44,345 bases of DNA. Origin: Planctomycetota bacterium (GTDB taxonomy: Bacteria; Planctomycetota; Planctomycetia; Gemmatales; Gemmataceae). Under the pieces are notes generated by a model. The model worked only from the letters and a program-made list of their open reading frames with translations. It was not told where the DNA came from and did no database searches. The first letter of the stretch is position 1; each line of letters begins with the position of its first letter. The translations under genes and the position numbers were made by a program. Below are positions 7,677 to 15,948 of this stretch, one piece after another. The stretch is from contig VGYC01000042.1 in assembly GCA_016873095.1 (NCBI GenBank), positions 1 through 44,345 of the forward strand, read 5' to 3'.

Positions 7677-8210
7677 ATGCTCAGCGTCTTTCGAATTCAG
7701 CCGCCGAACCAGGCATTGCACACCGACGGGGACCGCATTCTTGTTTTGCGCGACGCCACGCTGTTGCAGCGGCCCCGGACCACCTTCACAATGGGTCCGA
7801 CGACGAGAATCACGCCAAGCAGCTTTGCCAGGAAGATTGAGTGTTCCACGATAACTTCTGCCGCGCGTGACTTTGGCCGAACGCACCAGTTCACCCGGCA
7901 TAAGCAGTTCACCGAGGCATGTGAGCGAGCTTACGCGTCGCCAACCGCCGTCTTCGTCATCGGCGGATTGCTGTTCATCGTCAGCACGGCGTTCGTCCTA
8001 TCGCATCCGGTCTGGGTGGCCGATTGGCGGATCGTGGTGACGTTGATCGGCTGGCTGATGCTCTTTATCAGCCTATTGCAGTTGTTCGTGCCGCGCTCGG
8101 TGGCATGGCCGATGACGGTGCTGCCGCGGGCGAGGTATCGGTTCGTACTCGACCTCGGACAGGTGCTGGTCGGCCTGTACTTGGTGTATTGGGGCTTCCT
8201 GGCGTACTGA
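7677..8210 (+). CDS. Small membrane protein whose 5' part is repeat sequence
   Basis: The C-terminal 100 residues (from about 7917) look genuine: three hydrophobic segments (AVFVIGGLLFIVSTAFVL, IVVTLIGWLMLFISLLQLFV, LDLGQVLVGLYLVYWGFLAY) separated by short charged loops. The first 75 residues are translated from the dispersed repeat at 7703-7778 and the sequence after it, and look unlike a protein domain. No ribosome site precedes any in-frame start, and there is none between the repeat and the membrane part. The most likely reading is a gene whose 5' end was replaced by, or never accompanied, this repeat. The function is unknown. Confidence 0.4.
   Translation: MLSVFRIQPPNQALHTDGDRILVLRDATLLQRPRTTFTMGPTTRITPSSFARKIECSTITSAARDFGRTHQFTRHKQFTEACERAYASPTAVFVIGGLLFIVSTAFVLSHPVWVADWRIVVTLIGWLMLFISLLQLFVPRSVAWPMTVLPRARYRFVLDLGQVLVGLYLVYWGFLAY
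7703..7778 (+). repeat. Dispersed structured repeat, copy 1
   Basis: This 76-nt element matches 9072-9147 at 67 positions without gaps. It starts GCCGAACC and ends GCAGCGGCCCCGG. CGGGG-A-CCGC near the middle pairs with GCGGCCCCG at the end (one mismatch). It lies 33 nt after the stop of the membrane-protein remnant. Confidence 0.8.
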
Positions 8211-8347
8211 CCGGCGTGGCCCGGCCGAAAACCAGACGCGGCTGCAGACCGGCGGGGCATGTAGCGCTTCCCAGATATGTAGCTCACCCAGCCCCGCCGG
8301 CTGCTGAGCTTGGCCGTTCGACTTCAAGAAATCATGACTCGAAAATC

Positions 8348-8800
8348 ATGAGCAACGATAAGGGAGCAAGGGGTGCATCCAGACCGTCGCGTCGTGTGAC
8401 GTACGCACTCATCAGTGCTGTCGGTGCCGTCTTCTTGTGCGCCGGCGGCTGTACTGGCCTGTGGCTCCTGCTGCGACCAGATCCTTTCTTGGGACCCTGG
8501 CAAAGCCGGGACGCCAAAGGCAGAGACGACATTACTTTGGGCCTCTACGCTGAGGGCAATGGCGAGAAGACGGGCTTCTATCGCGCCGGCGAGGGCAAGA
8601 GCCAGTCCCTAAAGTGGAGGCTTGATGGCGATGTGCTCGAGTTCGAACTGATCGGGGACGGAACTTTCTGGACAGGCGAAAAAGTGGCCCGATTCAGCTA
8701 CTCCGTATCGTGGTCGGGCCGTGAGTTGACGCTGGTGCCGACGGCGGCAGGCCAACGGTCGGTTACCCTCAAGAGCACCAAGCGACCCTTCCCGACTTGA
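8348..8800 (+). CDS. Hypothetical membrane-anchored protein
   Basis: A 150-residue protein I do not recognise. A basic N-terminus (SNDKGARGASRPSRRVTYA) is followed by one hydrophobic segment (residues about 18-42, ISAVGAVFLCAGGCTGLWLL) and then about 105 residues of polar, beta-rich sequence with regular aromatic positions (GPWQSRD, LKWRLDGDVLEFEL, ARFSYSVSWSGRELTLVP). The pattern resembles lipocalin-like or TIGR03067-like 'how much, how folded' small exported domains. The CAGGCTG stretch could be a lipobox. There is no good ribosome site before the ATG at 8348; the frame is open further up but that part has no protein-like features. It lies in the islet of small plus-strand genes. Confidence 0.55.
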   Translation: MSNDKGARGASRPSRRVTYALISAVGAVFLCAGGCTGLWLLLRPDPFLGPWQSRDAKGRDDITLGLYAEGNGEKTGFYRAGEGKSQSLKWRLDGDVLEFELIGDGTFWTGEKVARFSYSVSWSGRELTLVPTAAGQRSVTLKSTKRPFPT

Positions 8801-8815
8801 TGTTGAGGTGATTAG

Positions 8816-9067
8816 ATGGGTTGGCAACATTTCACCGCGTTCACGCTTGCTGGCATTGGCGCGCTGGGCTTTTGTTTGATGATTGTCGCCTTCGTGATGA
8901 TTGCTCTTCAAGGCGGCTGGAAGCAATCGATCCAACAACCGATGGCCGAAGGCCGCTGGCCGATGGGAAGACGGCTTCTCCTCGTCGGCGCAGCGCTCGG
9001 CTTAGTGTTCGCCATCGGTATATTTGTTCTTGCCATGATCCCTGGTGGCATTCCGTGGCGTAACTGA
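8816..9067 (+). CDS. Hypothetical two-helix membrane protein
   Basis: An 83-residue protein with two transmembrane segments (residues about 8-30, TLAGIGALGFCLMIVAFVMI; and about 53-76, LLLVGAALGLVFAIGIFVLA) joined by a short polar loop containing GGWKQSIQQPMAEGRWPMGRR. GAGGTGAT lies 5-6 nt before the ATG. It starts 15 nt after the preceding gene, so the two are probably co-transcribed. Not recognised; no function suggested. Confidence 0.6.
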   Translation: MGWQHFTAFTLAGIGALGFCLMIVAFVMIALQGGWKQSIQQPMAEGRWPMGRRLLLVGAALGLVFAIGIFVLAMIPGGIPWRN

Positions 9068-9071
9068 AGAA

Positions 9072-9169
9072 GCCGAACCTGGCGTTGCACTCCGACCGGG
9101 GCCGCATTCTTGTTTCGCGCGACAGCACGCCGTTGCAGCGGCCCCGGCGGGTAAACTTTTTCGTTCGGC
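9072..9169 (+). repeat. Dispersed structured repeat, copy 2
   Basis: The first 76 nt match copy 1. Here the inner stem is perfect: CCGGGGCCGC (9096-9105) and GCGGCCCCGG (9138-9147) around a 32-nt loop. The outer ends also pair: GCCGAAC (9072-9078) and GTTCGGC (9163-9169). It begins 5 nt after the stop of the 83-residue membrane protein. The nested stems with outer 7-nt inverse repeats recall integron recombination sites, but the outer heptamers do not fit the attC consensus exactly. Confidence 0.8.
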
Positions 9170-9253
9170 GACCGAGACTGCGGGACCGCAGCGGCTCACC
9201 GGCGTCATACCAGTGTCGCCCGGTAACCATCTCTTACAATAGCGAGGTGCCGT

Positions 9254-9706
9254 ATGCGTCTGTGCGTAGCGTTGCTCCTGATGGCGGCCGTCGTCGCGGT
9301 TGCGGATGAGCCTAAAACCGGGGCGAAGGACAAGGAGGCCCTCCAGGGGCTGTGGCAGGCAGTCGAGTTGGAGGCCAACGGCAAGAAGGCTCCCGCCGAG
9401 GCGGTGAAGGCGTTCCAGGTCCAGTTCAAGGGCGACCAAATCGTGTTCAACCCGGCCTCTGAAAACCGCAAGCATGCCTTCGCGATCGACCCCGCGTCGA
9501 AGCCGAAGGCGATGGACCTGACGGCGGGCGATGGCCCGAAGAAGGGCCAGAAACTGCCGTGCGCAATCTATAAGCTGGAGGGCGACAAGCTCACCATCTG
9601 CCTCGACAAGGAGGGGGAGGCCGGCAAGCGGCCGACCGAGTTCAAGACGGCGGCCGGGGACGGCTTCGCGCTGCTCACCTTGGAGCGGGTCAAAGACAAG
9701 AAGTGA
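9254..9706 (+). CDS. TIGR03067-family exported protein
   Basis: A 150-residue protein with a signal peptide (MRLCVALLLMAAVVAVA, cut after ADE or nearby) and one TIGR03067 domain. This small beta-rich domain of unknown function is abundant in planctomycetes. The family marks are present in order: LQGLWQAVELEANGKKAP, FQVQFKGDQIVF, FAIDPASKPKAMDLT, CAIYKLEGDKLTICLD and RPTEFK. Ribosome site GAGGT lies 6 nt before the ATG, and TACAAT at 9235-9240 could be its -10 box. It lies downstream of repeat copy 2. A short match to the start of the repeat (GCCGCCGAACC) follows its stop at about 9712. Confidence 0.78.
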   Translation: MRLCVALLLMAAVVAVADEPKTGAKDKEALQGLWQAVELEANGKKAPAEAVKAFQVQFKGDQIVFNPASENRKHAFAIDPASKPKAMDLTAGDGPKKGQKLPCAIYKLEGDKLTICLDKEGEAGKRPTEFKTAAGDGFALLTLERVKDKK

Positions 9707-10201
9707 CACAAGCCGCCGAACCCACATCTATGGCCCGCCGAATCAATAGCGCGCACGCCGAAAGAGGGATGATTTCTGATTTTTTCATCCGGCATCCTTG
9801 CGGGCTTCAGGACGAATCCGTGAGTGTGCGCTCCAGGCTGCGTCGGCGTGTTTCATGGTTCGTGGTTGCGGCGCCCGGGTGTCACGTCGTTGTCAGCGAA
9901 TGCGGTTGCGGCTGCAACCGTTCGCGCGCGTGCTGCACCAAACACATCGACGGGGTCGGCCAGGTCTCCTTGCGGCGTCCCGACTGCGCGAGGCAAACGT
10001 CACGGTGTCCCGCCTGTGCCGTGGCTCTCCTCTGCGCCCCGGAGGGGTTGGGAGGAGGCCACGGCGTGATCCTCGTCGCGCCCTAGAAATTCAGCCGTGC
10101 CGCCACGTCGGCCAGTGCGATCATTCAAATGCACGGGCTCATCTTGCCGGCGCCAACTGGGCTCTCCTGGGCGGAGTGGGCGAGGCGCCGCCGAGCGGGC
10201 T

Positions 10202-10221
10202 GGGTGGCACGCGTGCCACCC
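10202..10221. repeat. Perfect 20-bp palindrome
   Basis: GGGTGGCACGCGTGCCACCC reads identically on both strands. It could be an operator for a dimeric regulator, half of an intergenic repeat, or a remnant. No neighbouring promoter supports the first option. Confidence 0.6.
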
Positions 10222-10449
10222 GTCGCCATGGATAGGTGTCACGCGCAATGAGCGTGGGCGCTGTCCGGCGGGCCTGGCAGTGCGGAGGCTGGCCGATTGC
10301 CGCATCGCGAGGCGGCGTCATATCTCGCAATGGCGACACGACTTATGAATAGGGCGCGGACAAAACCGCTTGCCACTTCTCAATGCATAAATGGGTTTTT
10401 ATGTCACATTCGGGTGGCGGGCGCTGACATGAAAAGAAAACGCAAGCGG

Positions 10450-10481
10450 GGCGAGCCTGGCTATAATGGCCATGAATCAGC
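10450..10481 (+). repeat. Direct repeat of the nadE start region, upstream copy
   Basis: GGCGAGC, TATAATG and CCATGAATCAGC occur here in the same order and nearly the same spacing as at 10801-10835, where they form the presumed promoter and start codon of nadE. In this copy the ATG at 10472 opens only a 10-codon frame. The two copies flank the DUF4058 remnant. Confidence 0.6.
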
Positions 10482-10490
10482 GGCGTTTGC

Positions 10491-10781
10491 GTGTCCATCG
10501 TTGACGTGGTGAGCACGAGCGATTTCAATCTGTATGCGGAGCTGTTGCATTTCCTCGAGAGCACCGACCCCGCCCTCGGCAACGAGCCGCCGCCCATGTA
10601 CGCGGTGACCTTGCGCATGCGGCACGAAGACCGGCGCCGGCTGATGGATAGCTGGTATCATCCGCTCGCCATCGGCCAATCCTTGCCGGCGCTCCCCATC
10701 TGGCGCAAGGAAACCAAGGCCATCTCCCTCGAACTCGAAGCAAGCTACGCAGAAACCTGCAAGACGCTCCGCATTTCTTGA
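10491..10781 (+). pseudogene. C-terminal remnant of a DUF4058-family protein
   Basis: Ninety-six residues from a GTG without ribosome site: SIVDVVSTSDFNLYAELLHF, then PALGNEPPPMYAVTLRMRHE, WYHPLAIGQSLPALPIW and ISLELEASYAETCKTLRI. This is the pattern I know from the C-terminal third of planctomycete DUF4058 proteins (normally about 250 residues, function unknown, PD-(D/E)xK-like features reported for relatives), which end with a 'LPLW... DLEASYEETCR.LRI' segment. The N-terminal two thirds are absent, so this is most likely a gene fragment, although a separate short protein cannot be excluded. It lies between the two direct repeats 10450-10481 and 10801-10835. Confidence 0.5.
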
Positions 10782-10800
10782 TTCGCACGCCGTGCGGCGC

Positions 10801-10835
10801 GGCGAGCTGCGTTATAATGAAGCCCATGAATCAGC
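10801..10835 (+). promoter_or_regulatory. nadE -10 box and start region; downstream copy of direct repeat
   Basis: TATAAT at 10813-10818 ends 7 nt before the ATG at 10826, and there is no Shine-Dalgarno sequence in between. If this is the -10 box, the transcript would start at or next to the start codon. No good -35 hexamer is visible. The segment repeats 10450-10481. Confidence 0.45.
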
Positions 10836-12838
10836 ATGGCTTTGTGCGCGTGGCCGCCGCCGTTCCGTCCCTCCGGGTCGCCGATTGCGCGTTCAACGGC
10901 GAGCGCATCCTCGCCATGCTGGCTCGAGCGGAACAGCAACAGGTGGACGTGCTGGTCTTTCCCGAGCTGTCCCTGACCGGCTACACCTGTGCCGATCTGT
11001 TTCAGCAGGCGGTCTTGCAGTCGTCGGCCCGCGACGCTCTCGAAGAACTGGTCCAGCGCGGCAAGGATGTCTTCTCCGGTCTGGCGGTGGTCGGCCTGCC
11101 GCTGGTGATCGACGACCGGCTCTTCAACTGCGCGGCGGCAATCCAGGGCGGCCGGCTGCTCGGCATCGTTCCCAAGTCGTTCATTCCAAATTACAAGGAG
11201 TTCTACGAGCTGCGCTGGTTCGCGCCGGCGGCCCAGGCGCAGAGCCGTGTCGTTTCCTGGGACGGAACGGCCGTCCCTTTCGGAACGGACCTGCTCTTCG
11301 ACGCCGCGCCGGGCGGCCCGGTCGTCGGCGTGGAGATCTGCGAGGATCTGTGGGTGCCGGCGCCGCCCAGCTCGATGCTGGCCCTGGGCGGCGCGACCAT
11401 TCTCCTCAATCTGTCGGCAAGCAACGAGGTCATCGGCAAGGCCGGCTATCGACGGCAGCTCGTGCAGAACCAGTCGGGCCGCTGCCTGGCGGCCTACGTC
11501 TATGCTTCCTGCGGCGTCGGGGAATCGACGACCGACGTCGTCTTCGGCGGGCATTGTCTCATCGCCGAGAACGGCGTGCTGGTCGCCGAATCCGAGCGCT
11601 TCAAGCCGGAGGAGACGCTGCTCGTCACCGACGTGGACATCGAGCGCCTCCGCAACGACCGTCTGCGCACCAATAGCTTTGGCGACCTGAGGACGGACGG
11701 CGCGCGCACGATCGCCTTCACGCTGGATCGTCCGGTGCCGCGGCGGCTGGTCCGCGAGATCGAGGCGCATCCCTTCGTGCCGCGCCGTCAGGAAAGGCTG
11801 CGCGAGCGCTGCCAGGAGATCTTTCTCACGCAGGTATCGGGACTGGCCCGGCGGCTGGAGCACGTTGGCAGGCCGCCCGTTGTCATCGGTATCTCCGGTG
11901 GGCTGGATTCGACGCTGGCTCTGGTCGTTACGTGCAAGACCGTCGATCGTCTGGGCGTGGCGCGCGGCAAGATCACGGGTATCACCATGCCCGGCTTCGG
12001 AACGACCGAGCGAACACGGCAAAACGCCCAGATCCTGATGAGACAACTCGGCGTCGCGGCGAAAGAGATTGACATCCGTCCTTTATGCCTGAAAGAGATG
12101 CGTGCCCTCGGACACCGGCCCTTCGGCATTGATTGTGGCCGGCTTTCCGTCGAAGAACTGACGGCCCGGCTGCGCGAGGTCCCGGCCGACCGGCGGCACG
12201 ACCTCACCTTCGAGAACATCCAGGCGCGGATGCGCACCAGCCTGCTCATGAACTCCGGTTTCGTCATCGGCACCGGCGATCTTTCCGAGCTGGCGCTGGG
12301 ATGGTGCACGTACAACGCCGATCACATGAGCATGTACAACCCGAACGTGAGCATCCCCAAGACACTGGTGAAGTTTCTGGTCCGCTGGGCGGCCGAGAAC
12401 GAGTTCGACGGCGAGGCGCGGCGCGTCCTGCTCGACATCGTCGACACGCTCATCTCGCCGGAGCTTCTTCCCATCTCGTCCGACGGCCAGGGATCGCAGT
12501 CCACCGAGCACACCATCGGCCCCTACGAGCTGCATGACTTCTTCCTGTTCCACGTGCTGCGATACGGGGCAGCGCCCGCGAAGGTGCTGTATCTCGCCGA
12601 GCAGGCGAAGTTCGACCGCGACTATTCGCCGCGCGAGCTGCGTCGCTGGCTGGAGGTCTTCATCCGCCGTTTCTTCGCCAACCAGTTCAAGCGTTCCTGC
12701 CTGCCCGACGGCCCCAAGGTCGGCTCGATCAGCCTGTCGCCCCGCGGCGACTGGCGCATGCCCAGCGACGCCGTGGCGGCAGGGTGGCTGAGCTGGCTGG
12801 AGACGGGCGAGCGAGTCAGCACGCTGGAACTTCCGTAG
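10826..12838 (+). CDS. nadE: Glutamine-dependent NAD+ synthetase
   Basis: A 670-residue two-domain enzyme for the last step of NAD synthesis: deamido-NAD plus glutamine plus ATP gives NAD. Residues about 1-275 are the nitrilase-type glutaminase with the triad Glu47 (FPELSLTGY), Lys117 (VPKSFIPNYKEFYELR) and Cys172 (GVEICEDLW). From about 340 on is the ATP-pyrophosphatase synthetase domain with its P-loop SGGLDST at 357-363 and 'GTGDLSELALGWCTYNADHMS'. Length and order fit the long, ammonia-channelling form. The start at 10826 (MNQHGFVRVAAAVPS) is the usual one; ATG 10817 three codons up is possible. No ribosome site is visible, which agrees with a leaderless transcript. All catalytic residues are intact. 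Confidence 0.95.
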   Translation: MNQHGFVRVAAAVPSLRVADCAFNGERILAMLARAEQQQVDVLVFPELSLTGYTCADLFQQAVLQSSARDALEELVQRGKDVFSGLAVVGLPLVIDDRLFNCAAAIQGGRLLGIVPKSFIPNYKEFYELRWFAPAAQAQSRVVSWDGTAVPFGTDLLFDAAPGGPVVGVEICEDLWVPAPPSSMLALGGATILLNLSASNEVIGKAGYRRQLVQNQSGRCLAAYVYASCGVGESTTDVVFGGHCLIAENGVLVAESERFKPEETLLVTDVDIERLRNDRLRTNSFGDLRTDGARTIAFTLDRPVPRRLVREIEAHPFVPRRQERLRERCQEIFLTQVSGLARRLEHVGRPPVVIGISGGLDSTLALVVTCKTVDRLGVARGKITGITMPGFGTTERTRQNAQILMRQLGVAAKEIDIRPLCLKEMRALGHRPFGIDCGRLSVEELTARLREVPADRRHDLTFENIQARMRTSLLMNSGFVIGTGDLSELALGWCTYNADHMSMYNPNVSIPKTLVKFLVRWAAENEFDGEARRVLLDIVDTLISPELLPISSDGQGSQSTEHTIGPYELHDFFLFHVLRYGAAPAKVLYLAEQAKFDRDYSPRELRRWLEVFIRRFFANQFKRSCLPDGPKVGSISLSPRGDWRMPSDAVAAGWLSWLETGERVSTLELP

Positions 12839-12978
12839 TGGACGCCGCTGATGGATCGGAAAATCGTTTGGTCGCCTGGGGACGTTGGTTTTCAACTGCC
12901 CTGCGGTCTGATACAATGCAGCGTCCGCTGTTGGCTGCCTCCCCGAGGCGAACTTGTCACTTTTCGAGGTGCGACACC

Positions 12979-15945
12979 ATGAGCAGGGCCCGAAGCATAC
13001 GCGTGCTGGTTTCGGCATTGTTGGCAGTGGCGGGAGTATGGTCGCTGGTGCGTTTGGTGGAAGCCCAGGCGCCGGCGCAACAGGCCGGGCAGCCGCCGGT
13101 GCCGCCGGGGGGCACCCCGATTGTGATCAAGCCAGCCGACGCCGTGCTGAAGGGTCTGGAAAAGGTGGTATCCACCAGCGACGGCAAGCCCAGCATGTTC
13201 ACACTGTACATCAACAAGCACGATGGCCGGGTCCTGGCTGAGTTGCCTCGTGAGTTTGACAAGAAGAAGTATTTCATCGCTCTGACCGTCGCAGGCGGCG
13301 AGATCTTCGCCGGTCTGCAAGCGGGCGACCTTTATGTCCAGTGGAAGAAGTACGGCGAACGGCTGGCCTTGATCGAGCCGGACCTGGAAACGCGTTCCAC
13401 GGGCGACCAGGAGTCGAAGGACTCGGTCCAGCGGCTCTTCACGGGCCGGGTGCTGGCCGACGTGCCGATTCTCGGGCAGACGCCGCAGCACGGCATGGTC
13501 ATCGACATGGTCGAGCTGCTGCTGACGAACGCCCCCAAGTTTTTCGGCAGTGGCTTCAGCTACTTCGGCGGCGGCGGCTACAACATTGATCCGCGTTCGT
13601 TGAGACTGCGCGAGATCAAGACCGCCAAGGCCTTTACCCAGAACATCGAGCTGGCCTTCGAGGTGCCGATGAGCAACGGCAAGCTCAAGACGCTGCATTT
13701 CTCGATCAGCGAGATTCCGGACAACACCGGGTACCATGCGCGAGCGGCCGACGACCGCGTTGGCTATTTCACGACTGCATTCGACGATCTGGGCAAGTTC
13801 AAGAAGGGCGAGTCGCGGACGCGTTACATCAATCGCTGGCATCTCGAGAAAGCCGATCCTTCGTTGAAGTTGAGCCCGCCCAAGCAGCCCATTGTCTTCT
13901 ACATCGAGCACACCACGCCGATCCGCTATCGGCGCTTCGTCCGGGACGGCGTGCTGCAATGGAACAAGGCCTTTGAGAAGGTCGGCCTGGCCAATGCGAT
14001 TGAAGTCTACTACCAGGACTCGCAGACCCACGCTCACATGGAGAAGGACCCCGAGGACGTGCGCTACAACTTCGTGCGCTGGTTGAGCAACAACCAGGGC
14101 ACGGCGATCGGTCCGAGCCGGGTGCACCCGCTTACCGGGCAGATTCTCGACGCCGACATCATTCTGACGGATGGCTGGATTCGCCATTTCGAGCGTCAGT
14201 TTGCGGAACTGCTGCCGCAGCTGGCGATGGAGGGCTTTGGCCCGGACACGCTGTCATGGCTGGAACGCAATCCGACTTGGGATCCGCGCTTCTTGCTGGC
14301 CTCGCCGCACAAGCGCAACGAGTTTCTTGCGGAGCTGAATCGTCGCGGCACGCAACCCCTGGGTGGACACGCGGCCGCAAAAGCCTCTGGCCGGCTCATG
14401 GGCAACAACGAGTTCGACGGCCTCGTCGGCCGCGTCAGCCAGGTCAACGGCATGTGTCTGGCTGCCCAGGGCAAGGCGTTTGACCTCGCCGTCATGCGCA
14501 TGTCGCTCGATCTGCTGATGCAGGCCGAGGCGCAGGAGGCCAACGACCAGCCGAAGTCCAAATCCACCGAGGATGAACTGGACGGCATCCCCGCCCGTTT
14601 CATCGGCCCACTGCTCGCCGACCTGGTGGCTCACGAAGTGGGACACACGCTTGGCCTGCGGCATAACTTCAAGGCCTCCGGTCTCTACAGCATGGCCGAT
14701 GTCAACAGCAAGAAGATCAAGGGCAAGAAGCCGTATGCCGGATCCGTCATGGACTATCTTCCCGTCAACATCAACATGAAGGACGGTGAGGTCCAGGGGG
14801 ACTACGCCATGATTGATATCGGGCCCTATGACATGTGGGCGATCGAGTACGGCTACTCATTCGAGAAGGATCTCAAGCCGATTCTGGCGAAATGCACGCA
14901 GCCCGAGCATCAGTATGGCACGGACCAGGACACACTGGGCCCGGACCCGCTGGCGCGCCGCTACGACTTCAGTGCCAATCCGCTTGATTTCGCTCGCAAT
15001 CAGATGAAGCTGGCGAAACACCATCGAGAAAAGCTGCTCACCAAGTTCGTTGCCGATGGCGAGAGCTGGAGCAAGGCACGCCGCGGTTACGAGTTGACGC
15101 TGGCTTTGCAAGTTCGGTCACTCGGCATGATGGCCAACTGGGTAGGCGGCGCCCTGGTCCACCGTGATCACAAGGGAGACAAGGGCACTCGCGCTCCCAT
15201 CGAGGCCGTGCCCGCCGCCACGCAGCGCGCCGCTCTCAAGTGGGTCATCGAGAGTACCTTCAAGGACGAGGCGTTCGGCCTGACGCCGGCAATCTTGCAG
15301 CGGATCCGCACCGACAGCCTGGCGTCGGACGAGAGTTTTTCAGGATTCCAGGAACCCACGTTTCCTGTCAACGACCGTGTCATGGGCATTCAGAGTTCGG
15401 CGCTGACGATGCTCTTGAATCCAACGCGGCTACGGCGAATCTACGACAACGAATTTGTCGTCGAGGCGGACAAGGATGCGGTCACGCTCCCCGAGTTGAT
15501 GGAGACGGTGACAACGGCCATCTACAGCGAACTGGACGACATGCCGGAGGGCAAGTTCACGTCGCGCAAGCCGTTGATCTCGACGCTACGCCGCAATTTG
15601 CAAAGGACACTGGTGGATCGACTCATCGACCTGGCTCAGCCTGGCGGCGACAGCGGAGCCGCCTCCAAGCCGATCTCGAACCTGGCATTGACGCATCTAC
15701 GGCAGCTGAAGACCAAGATCACCACGGCTCTCAAGGCCGATGGCTTGACGATGGATCCGTACAGCAAGGCGCACTTGCAGGACGCGCAGATCCGCATCAC
15801 CAAGGCGCTGGAAGCGCCGTTCATCTTCAACGTGCGCGATTTGCAGCCGCGGATGTCGTTCCCGCTCTTCCTGCACTCGCGCGGCGAATACTGTAGCCAG
15901 CCGGGATGCCGCTGCCGGACCGAGTCGTGGGACACGCGGCGGTGA
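12979..15945 (+). CDS. Large exported zinc-dependent metalloprotease (DUF5117-type)
   Basis: A 988-residue protein. The ATG at 12979 has GAGGTG 7 nt upstream and is followed by a signal peptide (MSRARSIRVLVSALLAVAGV, cut near AEAQA) and a Pro/Gln-rich spacer. The zinc site is HEVGHTLGLRH at residues 552-562, the metzincin-like HExxHxxxxxH form, followed by 'SVMDYLPVNINM', which could supply the Met-turn. Long surrounding domains ('GLEKVVSTSDGKPSMFTLYI', 'RWHLEKADPSLKLSPPKQPI', 'DGVLQWNKAFEKVGLANAIE') fit the zinc-dependent metalloprotease family with DUF5117/DUF5118 domains that is frequent in planctomycetes and Bacteroidetes. It is expected in the periplasm or outside the cell; substrates are unknown. 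The C-terminus is unusually Cys-rich (CSQPGCRC). It ends about 58 bases before the stop of the convergent minus-strand gene. Confidence 0.87.
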   Translation: MSRARSIRVLVSALLAVAGVWSLVRLVEAQAPAQQAGQPPVPPGGTPIVIKPADAVLKGLEKVVSTSDGKPSMFTLYINKHDGRVLAELPREFDKKKYFIALTVAGGEIFAGLQAGDLYVQWKKYGERLALIEPDLETRSTGDQESKDSVQRLFTGRVLADVPILGQTPQHGMVIDMVELLLTNAPKFFGSGFSYFGGGGYNIDPRSLRLREIKTAKAFTQNIELAFEVPMSNGKLKTLHFSISEIPDNTGYHARAADDRVGYFTTAFDDLGKFKKGESRTRYINRWHLEKADPSLKLSPPKQPIVFYIEHTTPIRYRRFVRDGVLQWNKAFEKVGLANAIEVYYQDSQTHAHMEKDPEDVRYNFVRWLSNNQGTAIGPSRVHPLTGQILDADIILTDGWIRHFERQFAELLPQLAMEGFGPDTLSWLERNPTWDPRFLLASPHKRNEFLAELNRRGTQPLGGHAAAKASGRLMGNNEFDGLVGRVSQVNGMCLAAQGKAFDLAVMRMSLDLLMQAEAQEANDQPKSKSTEDELDGIPARFIGPLLADLVAHEVGHTLGLRHNFKASGLYSMADVNSKKIKGKKPYAGSVMDYLPVNINMKDGEVQGDYAMIDIGPYDMWAIEYGYSFEKDLKPILAKCTQPEHQYGTDQDTLGPDPLARRYDFSANPLDFARNQMKLAKHHREKLLTKFVADGESWSKARRGYELTLALQVRSLGMMANWVGGALVHRDHKGDKGTRAPIEAVPAATQRAALKWVIESTFKDEAFGLTPAILQRIRTDSLASDESFSGFQEPTFPVNDRVMGIQSSALTMLLNPTRLRRIYDNEFVVEADKDAVTLPELMETVTTAIYSELDDMPEGKFTSRKPLISTLRRNLQRTLVDRLIDLAQPGGDSGAASKPISNLALTHLRQLKTKITTALKADGLTMDPYSKAHLQDAQIRITKALEAPFIFNVRDLQPRMSFPLFLHSRGEYCSQPGCRCRTESWDTRR

Positions 15946-15948
15946 CGG

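Larger units (their letters stand above)
9707..10490. other. About 780 bases without a supported gene
   Basis: Several open frames run through this GC-rich stretch on both strands, but none has a ribosome site, signal or recognisable domain; one plus-strand frame is only rich in Arg and Cys. What can be seen is a partial start of the dispersed repeat (about 9712-9722), a weak stem GGATGA/TCATCC around 9769-9792, a perfect 20-bp palindrome (10202-10221), and the first copy of a direct repeat (10450-10481). It looks like degenerate accessory DNA. Confidence 0.5.

Noticed and set aside
9072-9169. Calling the dispersed repeat a true attC site
   Set aside because: The outer heptamers are inverse repeats but deviate from the attC core consensus, copy 1 lacks a matching right end, and no integrase is in the window. 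Kept only as a hypothesis.
9703-10086. Arg/Cys-rich plus-strand frame with a CGCGC cluster after the TIGR03067 gene
   Set aside because: Begins inside the previous gene, has no ribosome site, and looks like translated GC-rich non-coding DNA.
10745-12046. Long open frame (over 430 codons) on the minus strand across nadE
   Set aside because: Antisense shadow of a gene with intact catalytic motifs; no ribosome site or domain. Similar long antisense frames occur across the histidine kinase, prkA, apgM, lptB, the metalloprotease and the WD40 kinase, as expected at this GC content.
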